Assembly: GCA_947565305.1 (NCBI GenBank)
Contig: CANOFO010000009.1
Location: 1 to 49,266 of the forward strand
Direction: 5' to 3'
DNA length: 49,266 nt
Source of the DNA: an uncultured Lachnospiraceae bacterium
Lineage (GTDB): Bacteria > Bacillota > Clostridia > Lachnospirales > Lachnospiraceae
Position numbers and translations under genes: made by a program. Position 1 is the first letter of the stretch. Every line of letters begins with the position of its first letter. The notes beneath the pieces were generated by a model, which was given only the letters and a program-made list of their open reading frames with translations, was not told where the DNA came from and searched no databases. Below, piece after piece: positions 1 through 8,660 of the stretch.

Positions 1-146
1 CCTTCTGTGAACGAAGAGAGAGGATTGTTTGTGATGGTGGGATTTATAGGGCAGTCAAACAGATGATAAATACATATGGCAATCGTATATCAAATATGTT
101 AAAATATGAACGAAAGAGAGATTTTTTACAACCGGGAGGTAAGCGT

Positions 147-323
147 ATGCCAATAAATGAAAAAGAACTGAATGCTGCTCTTTTCGACCAGCTGACATTA
201 GTTGAACGAATTGAGAGACAAGTGCAAAAAGGCAATCTTGAAGCAGTAAAAGAAGAAATTGAAATCCTAAAAAAAGAAATTAACCGCAAGCTTTACCAAC
301 AACCACCTCTAAAAAGTGAATAG
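147..323 (+). CDS. Small charged protein of unknown function (58 aa)
   Basis: I do not recognise this protein. It is short, rich in Glu, Lys and Leu, and its middle (about residues 20-48, from LVERIERQVQKGN to IEILKKEINRKL) should form one amphipathic helix or coiled coil. There is no signal peptide or membrane segment. The start at ATG 147 is chosen because GGGAGG lies 7 bases upstream (134-139). The same frame is open without a stop all the way to the left window edge (from base 3), so the gene could instead be the 3' end of a longer one; the well-placed Shine-Dalgarno argues against that. It is followed 7 bases after its stop by a strong hairpin, so it ends a transcription unit. It runs convergent to the anti-sigma gene. 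Confidence 0.55.
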   Translation: MPINEKELNAALFDQLTLVERIERQVQKGNLEAVKEEIEILKKEINRKLYQQPPLKSE

Positions 324-330
324 CAATTAA

Positions 331-356
331 GAGGATGCCAAGCGGCATCCTCTTTG
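331..356 (+). terminator. Rho-independent terminator, small gene at 147
   Basis: A perfect 9-bp stem, GAGGATGCC (331-339) and GGCATCCTC (344-352), has a 4-base loop and is followed by TTTGCG. It lies just after the stop at 321-323 and between two convergent genes, so it may serve both strands; the T-run is short. Confidence 0.75.
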
Positions 357-371
357 CGCAAACATCAGCTA

Positions 372-1508
372 TTATTTTTCCACAGTTTCTTCTTTTACCA
401 AATCATAATGTACACCGTCAATTTCTATGCCTGTCAGCGCATTGGGGTCGTCTATCGGCATAACCCTATCCCAATCCTCGCTGTCCACATTAAACTGTCC
501 TGCAGAAATGCAGAAATCAAAACCTGAAACAGCCTCCTTTTCCTGATAAAACCCTGCTGTGGCATAACCCATTTCCAGCGTTGAGCCATCTTTCATCGTA
601 AATGCCAAAGGAATACCATCTGGATACACAAAATTTCCAACATCCTCATTTCCTTTCTCTTCAAAAAAGCCTTCACTGTATTCTTGGCACAACATTCCGT
701 CTTTATCAAACCATCGCTTGTACGTTCCATAATCCTTCCCATACAACGCATAAGACAGTTTGGAAACAACCAGATATTTCGGCTCATAATATTCACTGGG
801 AGACTTGTCGCCTACTAACCGGTAGGAAACGGTATCAAGATTGCTGGTTACCTTTACTTTGCCAATCCCCTGACTTCTATACATGGGATAGAACAATGTC
901 AGACTTCTGTTTTTAAGGGAGAAGTTGCTGTCGCCATTCTCAAAGGAAAATGCAAAATACCTCGCTTTCTCCGTTGCCAGCTCTTTCTGTTCATGCATAC
1001 TCCATCCGCCTATAAGCGTTTCCGTTTCACCGTCAACCGTTATAGTATTTATATAATCATCTTCATCGGCAAACGAGGTAAATCTTATGCTTTCCGAATC
1101 AAATTTCTGTTCTTTCAGCCATTGCTCCCCTTCCGCATCCAACGCCTCATAGCAGATGGTACAGTACACGCAGGCGCCATCTGAAAGCATCTCCTGTATC
1201 CGCATCCTCACATGCCCATATTTCCCCTCATCCTCATAGATATTGGGCACAATGTCCTGCTTGATATCCGCATTGGCATAGAAAAATTCCTTTACTATTC
1301 CTGTTATCTGGTCCGCCCAGCTTGTCTGCGGAATCAGGGCAACAAATACAAGCACTGCCGCCGCAATGCTGGCTGCCATTTTCAGCCCGGCCCATTTGTG
1401 TTTTTTCTCTCCCCTCGCAGCTTTCTTTTCAATCTCTTCCCACATCCAGTCCTGCGTTTCCTTACTGGGCAGAATTTCTTCCTGCATTTTCCTGTAATCC
1501 AACCTCAT
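372..1508 (-). CDS. Anti-sigma factor-like membrane protein (DUF4179 type)
   Basis: Likely the membrane-bound partner that holds the ECF sigma factor encoded just upstream. The protein is about 378 residues: a cytoplasmic N-terminus of roughly 40 residues, one membrane segment (around AASIAAAVLVFVALIP), then a large outer domain resembling the DUF4179 proteins that follow ECF sigma genes in Firmicutes. ATG 1508 starts two bases after the sigma gene's stop, typical of translational coupling; a GTG at 1517 overlapping the sigma gene is the alternative. No zinc-binding HxxxCxxC anti-sigma motif is visible, so the assignment rests on architecture and gene order. The gene ends facing the terminator at 331-356. 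Confidence 0.7.
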   Translation of the reverse strand: MRLDYRKMQEEILPSKETQDWMWEEIEKKAARGEKKHKWAGLKMAASIAAAVLVFVALIPQTSWADQITGIVKEFFYANADIKQDIVPNIYEDEGKYGHVRMRIQEMLSDGACVYCTICYEALDAEGEQWLKEQKFDSESIRFTSFADEDDYINTITVDGETETLIGGWSMHEQKELATEKARYFAFSFENGDSNFSLKNRSLTLFYPMYRSQGIGKVKVTSNLDTVSYRLVGDKSPSEYYEPKYLVVSKLSYALYGKDYGTYKRWFDKDGMLCQEYSEGFFEEKGNEDVGNFVYPDGIPLAFTMKDGSTLEMGYATAGFYQEKEAVSGFDFCISAGQFNVDSEDWDRVMPIDDPNALTGIEIDGVHYDLVKEETVEK

Positions 1509-1510
1509 GT

Positions 1511-2035
1511 TCACCACGCCTTTCTCACATTTTCTTGCGGTTCGTTTTCTGGAAATGTCACCGCCGGTTCTATGCTTTCCAGTTCCAGCCGCAGTATTTT
1601 GCGCGCCTTTGCCAGGCGGCTCCTCACAGTGGAAGCATTGACACGGAGCATCTTGGCAATCTCCGCGCTGTGGTATCCCTCGAAATAATATAGATACACC
1701 GGCAGACGGTATTTCTCTTCCAATTCCTCCACCATCCGAAGCAGCAAATTATCCGGCTCTTCTTTTCCTTTATCATGGACAGCCGCATCATAGGCAACCT
1801 GCTTCTTGCGCCAGCTTTTCCTGAGCTGGCTCTTGCAGCAGTTTGAGGCTGTCACAATCAGCCAAGCCCTGGCTTTTTCTTCATCCTCATAAGCAAAATT
1901 CCCTTGCAGCAGCCGCAGAAACGTTTCCTGAACCATGTCACAGGCATCCGCCTGGTTTTTCATATAAAGAAAGCAGATGCTATACACTGCAGCAAAATAT
2001 TTATCATACAGTTCCTCTGCATTTTTGACCTGCAT
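1511..2035 (-). CDS. ECF-type RNA polymerase sigma factor
   Basis: A sigma-70 family protein of the extracytoplasmic function group, 174 residues, with only regions 2 and 4. Region 2 includes YDKYFAAVYSICFLYMKN and DMVQETFLRLL; region 4 holds a helix-turn-helix around YHSAEIAKMLRVNASTVRSRLAKAR. ATG 2035 is chosen because GGAAGGAG/GAGG precede it; a longer reading frame upstream lacks a ribosome site. The anti-sigma gene follows in the same operon with a 2-base gap. A perfect catabolite-response element lies 69 bases upstream of the start, so expression may respond to CcpA. Which promoters it recognises cannot be read from the sequence. Confidence 0.9.
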   Translation of the reverse strand: MQVKNAEELYDKYFAAVYSICFLYMKNQADACDMVQETFLRLLQGNFAYEDEEKARAWLIVTASNCCKSQLRKSWRKKQVAYDAAVHDKGKEEPDNLLLRMVEELEEKYRLPVYLYYFEGYHSAEIAKMLRVNASTVRSRLAKARKILRLELESIEPAVTFPENEPQENVRKAW

Positions 2036-2103
2036 GTTCCTCACTCCTTCCCTCAGGGACTGTCCGTTAGTCTTTACGCATGGCGGCAATTCCTGTCATT
2101 ATC

Positions 2104-2117
2104 TGTAAACGCTTACA
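2104..2117. promoter_or_regulatory. cre box (CcpA site) ahead of ECF sigma gene
   Basis: TGTAAACGCTTACA fits the Bacillus/Clostridium cre consensus TGWAANCGNTNWCA at every defined position. It is intergenic, about 70 bp upstream of the sigma factor start. A second small palindrome, GGACA-TTT-TGTCC, lies at 2137-2149. Confidence 0.65.
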
Positions 2118-2214
2118 TATATAAAACTCCTCAGGGGGACATTTTGTCCACGGATTCTTTATTTTTTAATAGGCATGTCCAAATCAGCGGTAAAGCTTTC
2201 CTATTGACATAATT

Positions 2215-2248
2215 AGGGCTGTGGCGCTTATTTCAGCTCCACAGCCCT
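2215..2248 (-). terminator. Hairpin after the DUF4190 gene
   Basis: AGGGCTGTGG (2215-2224) pairs perfectly with CCACAGCCCT (2239-2248), a 10-bp stem just beyond the stop of the minus-strand gene at 2263. The tail (TAATTATG) is T-poor, so termination may be imperfect. Confidence 0.6.
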
Positions 2249-2262
2249 GTAAAACTCAAATC

Positions 2263-3021
2263 TCAATATGTTCGGTAACTGTCCATATTCTCAAGTTCCT
2301 GAATTATGTCATAATAATTCTGATAATAACTTTCGGTAAACCCGGAACTGTTCATTACAATGGTAAATACTATGCTTATCACCATCAGAATCAAGCCAAC
2401 GGCAGAACAGATAATACCGGCAATCGCCATTCCCCTGCCGCTTCCTGCTCCCTTGCTAATCTGCAGGATTCCCAACACGATTGACACAATCGCCAGCGGC
2501 GCACATGGACAGCTGCAGCAGCAGGTAACGATGGAAAGGATACCGCAAATCAGGGAAGCAATTCCAAAGCCCTGTCCCTGCTCCTCACTTTCGGCATTGT
2601 ACTGGTTGTTATATACCGGCTCTGCATAGCCAGAAAGCGGGGTGTGCTGGTTCTGGTCCCCATAATACTGATTATAACCTTGCTGCTTGTTATAGTCAGA
2701 CAGCTGACCATTGTAGCCCTGCTGCTGGCTGCTGGCTGGCTGCTGACCGCTGTAGCCTTGCGGACCACTGTAGCCCTGCTGCTGGCTATAGCCTGGCTGC
2801 TGTCCACTGTAGTCTGGCTGTTGTCCGCTATAGCTCTGCTGCTGTTGGTAATTCTGCTGTCCTGCCTCCGGCGTGTGACTCACTTCCGACTGCTGGTCGG
2901 CTCTTTTCTGCAAGCTTACCTCTGACTGCTGGTCGGCTCTCTTGTTCAGGTCCACCTCTGACTGCCGGGATACCTCGGGCTGCTGCCCATTATTTCCAAA
3001 CATGTTGTTATCTTCGCTCAT
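2263..3021 (-). CDS. DUF4190 membrane protein with Gln/Tyr/Gly/Ser-rich low-complexity N-terminus
   Basis: A 252-residue protein in two parts. Residues 1-145 are disordered low-complexity sequence: two near-identical KRADQQSEVS repeats, then about ten units of the type GYSGQQP or YSQQQG, a Tyr/Gln/Gly/Ser composition like eukaryotic phase-separating domains. Residues 150-230 hold two membrane helices of DUF4190 type around a Cys-rich stretch (IVTCCCSCPCAPLAIVSIVLG), ending in a short Tyr-rich tail. The start has GGGAGG at the right distance. Function is unknown; DUF4190 proteins are small membrane proteins without an assigned role. It has its own promoter and terminator, so it is probably a single-gene unit. 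Confidence 0.85.
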   Translation of the reverse strand: MSEDNNMFGNNGQQPEVSRQSEVDLNKRADQQSEVSLQKRADQQSEVSHTPEAGQQNYQQQQSYSGQQPDYSGQQPGYSQQQGYSGPQGYSGQQPASSQQQGYNGQLSDYNKQQGYNQYYGDQNQHTPLSGYAEPVYNNQYNAESEEQGQGFGIASLICGILSIVTCCCSCPCAPLAIVSIVLGILQISKGAGSGRGMAIAGIICSAVGLILMVISIVFTIVMNSSGFTESYYQNYYDIIQELENMDSYRTY

Positions 3022-3074
3022 GTAAATCCTCCCACCTGTTGCTTCTTACGACTTCCATATAGTTACTGTAAACA

Positions 3075-3103
3075 ATTATAACAGACCTGATTTTATAATA
3101 CAA
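3075..3103 (-). promoter_or_regulatory. Sigma-A promoter for the DUF4190 gene
   Basis: Reading the minus strand: TTGTAT (3103-3098), 17-base spacer, TATAAT (3080-3075), about 55 bases upstream of the start at 3021. Confidence 0.6.
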
Positions 3104-3109
3104 GAAATA

Positions 3110-6100
3110 TCAATAATAGCTGGTAAATCCTAACCCTGACATCCCGAACCCTAGTTTCCTTTTTAGCAGGACACTCCAGGCAGACATACCAACCCGCAGT
3201 TCTGCATTTGCCAATTCGTTGTACATTTCCGTTGGCGCTCCGCTGTACGATTCAAAATTAAAATTCAGTTTCGTATAATTTGTAAAACTCGCAACATCAA
3301 TAAAAGTCGCTGCCTCACAAAACATATCATAGGAAGCATCATAAGAAAAATAACATGGTGCCGTTGTACTCCCATTCCTTCCCATTATCATTGAAATAGC
3401 AGCCCTGCCCGGACCTGTACAGATAAAATAAAACTGACTTGTACTCGGGTCATAGAAAATTCCTGTTTGCCAAAGCTGACCATCCACATAGAAGGAATAG
3501 CTGATATAACGGTCGCCGGAAGAATCCACATCTCCCATGACATTGATATAATTGTACAATCTATCAAAATTCGTCACTGTTTTGACACTGACTGTGCAGG
3601 AATAAGCACGTCCCTGGCATTCTGCGGTAACTTTGGCTGCTCCATCGGCTACGGCAGTCACCTTGCCGGCGGAATTTACACTTGCCACTGCCGGATTGGA
3701 ACTCTTCCAAACTATGGGACTTTTCGCTCCCAGTAATTTCAAAGTTACTGTCTGTCCTGTTTCCAGAGACAATGACTTATAATTCAGCCTTATATTCCGT
3801 GTCTTCGCTGATTTTTTCTTGCTCCAGGCGCCATAATATATTTTTCCTGAAACTTTCTTATAGCATCTGACCTGCACATAGTACTTTTTCCCCTTGGCAA
3901 GTTTCTTTAAAATAATCTGTTTTGTTTTCGCGCCTTTCACTTTCTTTGTTTTGCTTCCTTTCATACTGCTTTTCGAGGAATAGCGGACTTGGTAACCGTC
4001 GATGTTTTTCTTGGCTCCCCATTTGACTCTAAGCTGTCCCTCGGCACTGGCGGAGACAGATTTCAGCGAGGTATTTGGCGGCAGGATTGTATAATTCAAG
4101 GTTTTCATGCCCGCATACATATTGCCCTTAAATCTGACTGCCACCTTATATATTCCAATATTTTTCGATTTCTTCTTTGCATAGGAAACAGTATAATTTG
4201 AAGCTGGGATAGTTCTCCCCTTGCTGTCTTTCACGATAACTTTCGGCGTCTGGGCTTTCCCATTATAACGGTAGGTATCTTGGGAAAGCCGCAATGTGCT
4301 GATTCTGTAATAAGTGTTTATGGGAACCTTATGCCCGCAGTTCAGACAGATATTTGCCGTACCGCCATCGCTGCTCAAGGTAGCCTTTACCGTCTGCTGA
4401 TAATACTTATGTCCCAATGGATTCACTTCCACCTTGGTAATCTGCTTGCTGCCGGACATATCACTAAATTTATTCCCGCATTCTTCACAATAAAAAAATT
4501 GTATATTTCCTTTCTGCGTACAAGTTGCTTTTTTCGCCTCTACACGCCAAAGGCTGTGCTCCCTCGGCTTTATTACAATATCCTCCGCCGCAAGTTCTTC
4601 CATTCCCTCCGCATCGCGGTACAGTTTCCCGCAGTTTTCACATGTATAATAGGCAATACGTCCCTCTTCCTTGCAAGTTGGCGGTTTTGCTCCCACTTTC
4701 ACCAGACTGTGCCCGAATTTCTCCGTGTAAATTTCGTCTGGTGTGATTTCTTCCATGCCATCCATATCTCGGTACAATTTCTCACATCTGCCACATTTGT
4801 AATGCTCTATGCTGCCAGCTTCTGCACAGCTTGCCGGTTTCGCCTCCACCTTTACAATACTGTGCCCAAGCTTTTCTATTTTGGTATCCCCTAATGTTAT
4901 TTCCTGCGCTGCATCTGCATCGCGGAATAATTTCCCGCAATTTTCACATGTATAGCAGGCAATTCTCCCCTCCGCCGTGCAGGTTGCCTGCACTCCTTCC
5001 TCTTTCACAAGGCTGTGGGCAGGCTTCCCTATGACAATATCCTCTGCCCTTATTTCCTCTGCTGCCTCTGCATCGCGGAATAGTCTCCCACATTTTTCAC
5101 ATTTGTAATGTTCTATATTGCCCGCCGTTCCACACGTAGCCTGAATTTCTTCCACTTTAGCGAGACTATGTTCCGCCCTTTCCATAATATCTTCAAGAGC
5201 TATTTCCACATCGCCTGATTGATCAAGAAAATATCTGCCGCACAGCACACACTTGTGATATGCTTTGCCTTCGATTCCAGAACAGATATTTCCAAACTCA
5301 TTTGCCACAACTATTTCACGATGCGGCACTGTAATTTCCCGTTCTTCCGCAGCTCCGCATACTGTACAGGTAGAGAACACCCTATTATTTGCACAGTTAA
5401 GATTGCTCGTATCTCCATCATCCCACTCATGTGCATGTTCCTCAAAATGATATCCATTCTTTTGGGCATATGTTTCTATCGCTGAACCTTTTGCCCCGAC
5501 AAGTGTTAGATTCCTGTCTCCAGAAAACACAACCTCCCCAATCGTCACAACAGATGATGGGACGATTAGCTGCGTTAAGGCAATGCAGTCACGAAATGCA
5601 CAGCTTGCTATATCTGTTAAGCCTTTCGGCAATACCACATTTTGCAAACTTTTACAGGACTCAAAGGCATTATTTCCTATTTCTGTCACTTTTTCCGGAA
5701 TCACCATCTCTTGTATGCTGCAGCCCTGAAACGCATACATCTCTATCTTTGTTACAGCAGATGGAATTGTGAATTCCTGCAGATTCTCACATCCTGCAAA
5801 TACATATGCCCCCAACTCCGTTATTCCAGATGGAATTACAACATTCTGCAGATTACTGCAGCCCTGAAATAACGAACTTTGTATCTTTGTTACGCCATCC
5901 GGAATCACTATCTCCCGTAAACTGCTGCAATCCTTAAATGCCGAACTACCTATTTCAGTGACACTCAATGGTATGGTTAATTCCCGCAGACTGCTGCAGC
6001 CATAAAACGCTGAAGACCCTATCTCCTTCACACCATCTGGTATAATAACTTCGCGCAAATATCTGCAATTTCCAAACACGCAGATTCCAATATATTTTAC

Positions 6101-6514
6101 ATTTGCCGGAATCCTCATACAGGTCAGCCGGGTGCAGCCTTTGAAAGATTTATAGCCCAAATCCGTAACAGAATCTGATAGAAGCGCTTCATTTACATTC
6201 GTACAATCCCAAAAAGCACACTTTCCTAAACGGGTCACGCCATCTTCCACTACTATGCGCGTGATAGTTTCCCGATTTCCATACCACGGAGCTTCAATAT
6301 TGTTTGAGGGCGGATACGCTTCCATTTGATAATTGTCCATGGCTCCGCTTCCGCTGATTGTCAATGTCCCATCACTTGCCAATGTCCAGTTTACCTGCCT
6401 CCCGCAGCTGCCGGATGCTATCGTCCCGGCTTCTTCTGCCGCCGCTGCTGTCATCGGCAGCATCGAAAAAAACATGCAGATCGACAAAATTACCGCTATT
6501 AATCTTTTGTTCAT
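3110..6514 (-). CDS. Secreted BspA-type leucine-rich repeat surface protein with Cys/His repeats
   Basis: A 1134-residue exported protein, probably cell-surface associated. Order: signal peptide (1-26, ending TAAAAEE); a short N-terminal module (GTCxW-like, around 30-70); about a dozen LRR_5/BspA repeats (about 75-345, units like AFYGCSSLRELTIP); six repeats of some 57 residues (about 370-690), each with one His, one Cys and a CxxC (for example HYKCEKCGRLFRD, YYTCENCGKLYRD); an Ig-like domain (735-810, YNGKAQTPKVIV); fibronectin III (820-905); a Big_2 domain (910-985); and an unrecognised C-terminal domain of about 145 residues. No LPXTG motif. The start is ATG 6514 with GGGAGGAGG upstream. 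BspA-like LRR proteins usually bind host or matrix ligands; the ligand here is unknown. Confidence 0.85.
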   Translation of the reverse strand: MNKRLIAVILSICMFFSMLPMTAAAAEEAGTIASGSCGRQVNWTLASDGTLTISGSGAMDNYQMEAYPPSNNIEAPWYGNRETITRIVVEDGVTRLGKCAFWDCTNVNEALLSDSVTDLGYKSFKGCTRLTCMRIPANVKYIGICVFGNCRYLREVIIPDGVKEIGSSAFYGCSSLRELTIPLSVTEIGSSAFKDCSSLREIVIPDGVTKIQSSLFQGCSNLQNVVIPSGITELGAYVFAGCENLQEFTIPSAVTKIEMYAFQGCSIQEMVIPEKVTEIGNNAFESCKSLQNVVLPKGLTDIASCAFRDCIALTQLIVPSSVVTIGEVVFSGDRNLTLVGAKGSAIETYAQKNGYHFEEHAHEWDDGDTSNLNCANNRVFSTCTVCGAAEEREITVPHREIVVANEFGNICSGIEGKAYHKCVLCGRYFLDQSGDVEIALEDIMERAEHSLAKVEEIQATCGTAGNIEHYKCEKCGRLFRDAEAAEEIRAEDIVIGKPAHSLVKEEGVQATCTAEGRIACYTCENCGKLFRDADAAQEITLGDTKIEKLGHSIVKVEAKPASCAEAGSIEHYKCGRCEKLYRDMDGMEEITPDEIYTEKFGHSLVKVGAKPPTCKEEGRIAYYTCENCGKLYRDAEGMEELAAEDIVIKPREHSLWRVEAKKATCTQKGNIQFFYCEECGNKFSDMSGSKQITKVEVNPLGHKYYQQTVKATLSSDGGTANICLNCGHKVPINTYYRISTLRLSQDTYRYNGKAQTPKVIVKDSKGRTIPASNYTVSYAKKKSKNIGIYKVAVRFKGNMYAGMKTLNYTILPPNTSLKSVSASAEGQLRVKWGAKKNIDGYQVRYSSKSSMKGSKTKKVKGAKTKQIILKKLAKGKKYYVQVRCYKKVSGKIYYGAWSKKKSAKTRNIRLNYKSLSLETGQTVTLKLLGAKSPIVWKSSNPAVASVNSAGKVTAVADGAAKVTAECQGRAYSCTVSVKTVTNFDRLYNYINVMGDVDSSGDRYISYSFYVDGQLWQTGIFYDPSTSQFYFICTGPGRAAISMIMGRNGSTTAPCYFSYDASYDMFCEAATFIDVASFTNYTKLNFNFESYSGAPTEMYNELANAELRVGMSAWSVLLKRKLGFGMSGLGFTSYY

Positions 6515-6554
6515 AGACCCTCCTCCCATATCCTTTACATTAGTCCTTACAATT

Positions 6555-6582
6555 ATTATATAACTTCTGCTTTCCATGTCAA
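6555..6582 (-). promoter_or_regulatory. Sigma-A promoter for the LRR protein gene
   Basis: Minus strand: consensus TTGACA (6582-6577), 16-base spacer, consensus TATAAT (6560-6555), about 40 bases upstream of ATG 6514. It lies back to back with the typA promoter. Confidence 0.75.
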
Positions 6583-6627
6583 TCTGCAAAACAGCAACAA
6601 AAATACAAACGCGCAGTAAACCGGGTC

Positions 6628-6656
6628 TTGCCAAATGCCGCCGCGGGCAGTATAAT
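6628..6656 (+). promoter_or_regulatory. Sigma-A promoter for typA
   Basis: TTGCCA (6628-6633), 17-base spacer, TATAAT (6651-6656), about 57 bases upstream of ATG 6713. Confidence 0.75.
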
Positions 6657-6712
6657 ACGCTAGTGATAAATAATAGTAGCAATTTACCGATTTGAGAAAG
6701 AGGGATATTTTT

Positions 6713-8542
6713 ATGAAAATGAAACGTGAAGATATACGCAACATCGCCATCATCGCCCATGTCGACCACGGCAAGACCACGCTGGTGGATGAGCTGCTAA
6801 AACAAAGCGGCGTATTCCGCGCCAACCAGGAAGTGCAGGAGCGCGTGATGGATTCCAACGATATTGAGCGGGAACGCGGGATTACCATCCTTTCCAAAAA
6901 TACCGCTGTTTTTTATAAGGATACAAAAATCAACATTATTGACACCCCGGGACATGCAGACTTCGGCGGCGAAGTGGAGCGTGTGCTTAAGATGGTAAAC
7001 GGCGTTGTGCTCGTGGTGGACGCTTTCGAGGGCGCCATGCCGCAGACAAAATTCGTGCTGATGAAAGCCCTCGCCCTGGACCTCCCGGTGATTGTATGCA
7101 TCAACAAAATTGACCGCCCGGAAGCGCGCCCGGATGATGTGATTGACGAAGTACTGGAACTGTTCATGGATTTGGACGCCTCCGATGAGCAGCTCGACTG
7201 CCCCTTTGTTTATGCCTCGGCAAGAGACGGCTACGCCGTAAAAGACTTAAATGATGAAAAGAAAGACATGACCGCGCTGTTTGAGACCATTTTAGAGTAT
7301 ATCCCCGCACCGGAGGGAGACCCGGACGCCAACACGCAGGTGTTAATCAGCACCATCGACTACAATGAATATGTCGGACGTATCGGAGTGGGCAAAGTGG
7401 ACAACGGCTGCCTGAAAATCAACCAGGACGCCGTAGTGGTGAACCACCATGAACCGGATAAGCTACAGAAAGTGCGCATCAGCAAATTATATGAATTTGA
7501 TGGGCTGAACAAGGTGGACGTCACTGAAGCAAAAATCGGCTCCATCGTTGCCATCTCCGGCATCGCGGACATCCATATCGGAGATACCATCTGCGCCCCG
7601 GAAAATCCGCAGGCCATTGATTTCCAGAAGATTTCCGAACCCACGATTTCCATGAATTTTATTGTCAATGACAGCCCGCTTGCCGGACAGGAAGGCAAAT
7701 TCGTGACCTCCCGCCATATCCGCGACCGCCTGTTCCGCGAACTGAACACAGACGTCTCGCTGCGCGTGGAGGAGACAGACAGCCCGGACTGCCTGAAAGT
7801 ATCGGGCAGAGGGGAGCTGCATCTTTCCGTACTGATTGAAAACATGCGCCGGGAAGGCTACGAGTTTGCTGTCAGCAAGGCAGAAGTGTTATACCACACA
7901 GACGAAAAAGGCAAGCGTTTAGAGCCCATGGAACTTGCCTATGTCGATGTGCCGGATGAATTTACCGGCTCCGTCATTGAAAAGCTGAGCCAGCGCAAAG
8001 GGGAACTTCGGAATATGGGACCCATCAGCGGCGGCTACACACGGTTGGAGTTCAACATTCCCTCCCGGGGGCTTATCGGCTACCGCAATGAATTTATGAC
8101 AGACACAAAAGGAAACGGTATTATCAACACGATTTTTAACGGCTATGAGCCTTATAAAGGAGACATCGCTTACCGCAAGCAAGGCTCCCTTATCGCCTTT
8201 GAATCCGGCGAATCCGTCACCTATGGACTGTTCAGCGCCCAGGACCGCGGTACTTTGTTTATCGGTCCCGGAGAGAAAGTTTACGCCGGCATGGTCATCG
8301 GACAGTGTGCCAAGCCAGAAGACATTGAACTCAACGTGTGCAAGAAAAAGCACCTCACCAATACCCGCTCTTCGAGTGCAGATGAGGCGCTCACCCTGAC
8401 ACCGCCCAAAATCCTCAGCCTGGAACAGGCATTAGAATTTATCGAGACAGATGAACTTCTGGAGGTTACGCCTAAGAGCCTGCGCATCCGCAAACGGATT
8501 CTGGACCCGACTCTGCGCAAGCGGGCAGCCTTAAAAAAGTAA
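6713..8542 (+). CDS. typA: Ribosome-associated GTPase TypA/BipA
   Basis: A translational GTPase of the EF-G family that binds the 70S ribosome and aids assembly and growth under stress. The 609-residue length is normal for the family. The G1 P-loop AHVDHGKTT is at residues 15-23, switch [17 protein letters not shown] follows, then NKID (G4) and the two beta-barrel and EF-G-like domains; the C-terminal TypA domain includes [22 protein letters not shown] 6713 is chosen because AGAGGG lies just upstream; a TTG seven codons earlier lacks one. It is a single plus-strand gene with its own promoter. Its 3' neighbour runs convergently, and the space between them holds a tandem repeat. Confidence 0.97.
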   Translation: MKMKREDIRNIAIIAHVDHGKTTLVDELLKQSGVFRANQEVQERVMDSNDIERERGITILSKNTAVFYKDTKINIIDTPGHADFGGEVERVLKMVNGVVLVVDAFEGAMPQTKFVLMKALALDLPVIVCINKIDRPEARPDDVIDEVLELFMDLDASDEQLDCPFVYASARDGYAVKDLNDEKKDMTALFETILEYIPAPEGDPDANTQVLISTIDYNEYVGRIGVGKVDNGCLKINQDAVVVNHHEPDKLQKVRISKLYEFDGLNKVDVTEAKIGSIVAISGIADIHIGDTICAPENPQAIDFQKISEPTISMNFIVNDSPLAGQEGKFVTSRHIRDRLFRELNTDVSLRVEETDSPDCLKVSGRGELHLSVLIENMRREGYEFAVSKAEVLYHTDEKGKRLEPMELAYVDVPDEFTGSVIEKLSQRKGELRNMGPISGGYTRLEFNIPSRGLIGYRNEFMTDTKGNGIINTIFNGYEPYKGDIAYRKQGSLIAFESGESVTYGLFSAQDRGTLFIGPGEKVYAGMVIGQCAKPEDIELNVCKKKHLTNTRSSSADEALTLTPPKILSLEQALEFIETDELLEVTPKSLRIRKRILDPTLRKRAALKK

Positions 8543-8564
8543 ACTGCAACGCCCCCAAAGCACT

Positions 8565-8660
8565 CTTAAGAAGCAGGTTGCAGCGCTTTCTTGAACACTT
8601 TTAAGAAGCAGACTGCAGCGCTTCTCGGACAATCTTAAGAAGCAGACTGCAGCGCTTCTA
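8565..8660. repeat. Three ~35-bp tandem repeats at the typA/foldase convergent gap
   Basis: The core TTAAGAAGCAGACTGCAGCG occurs near 8566, 8601 and 8635 (period 34-35; the first copy has GGTTGC in place of GACTGC). The copy at 8634-8659 overlaps the 3' end of the minus-strand lipoprotein gene, including its stop codon, so the last codons and stop have been copied twice downstream. Confidence 0.85.
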
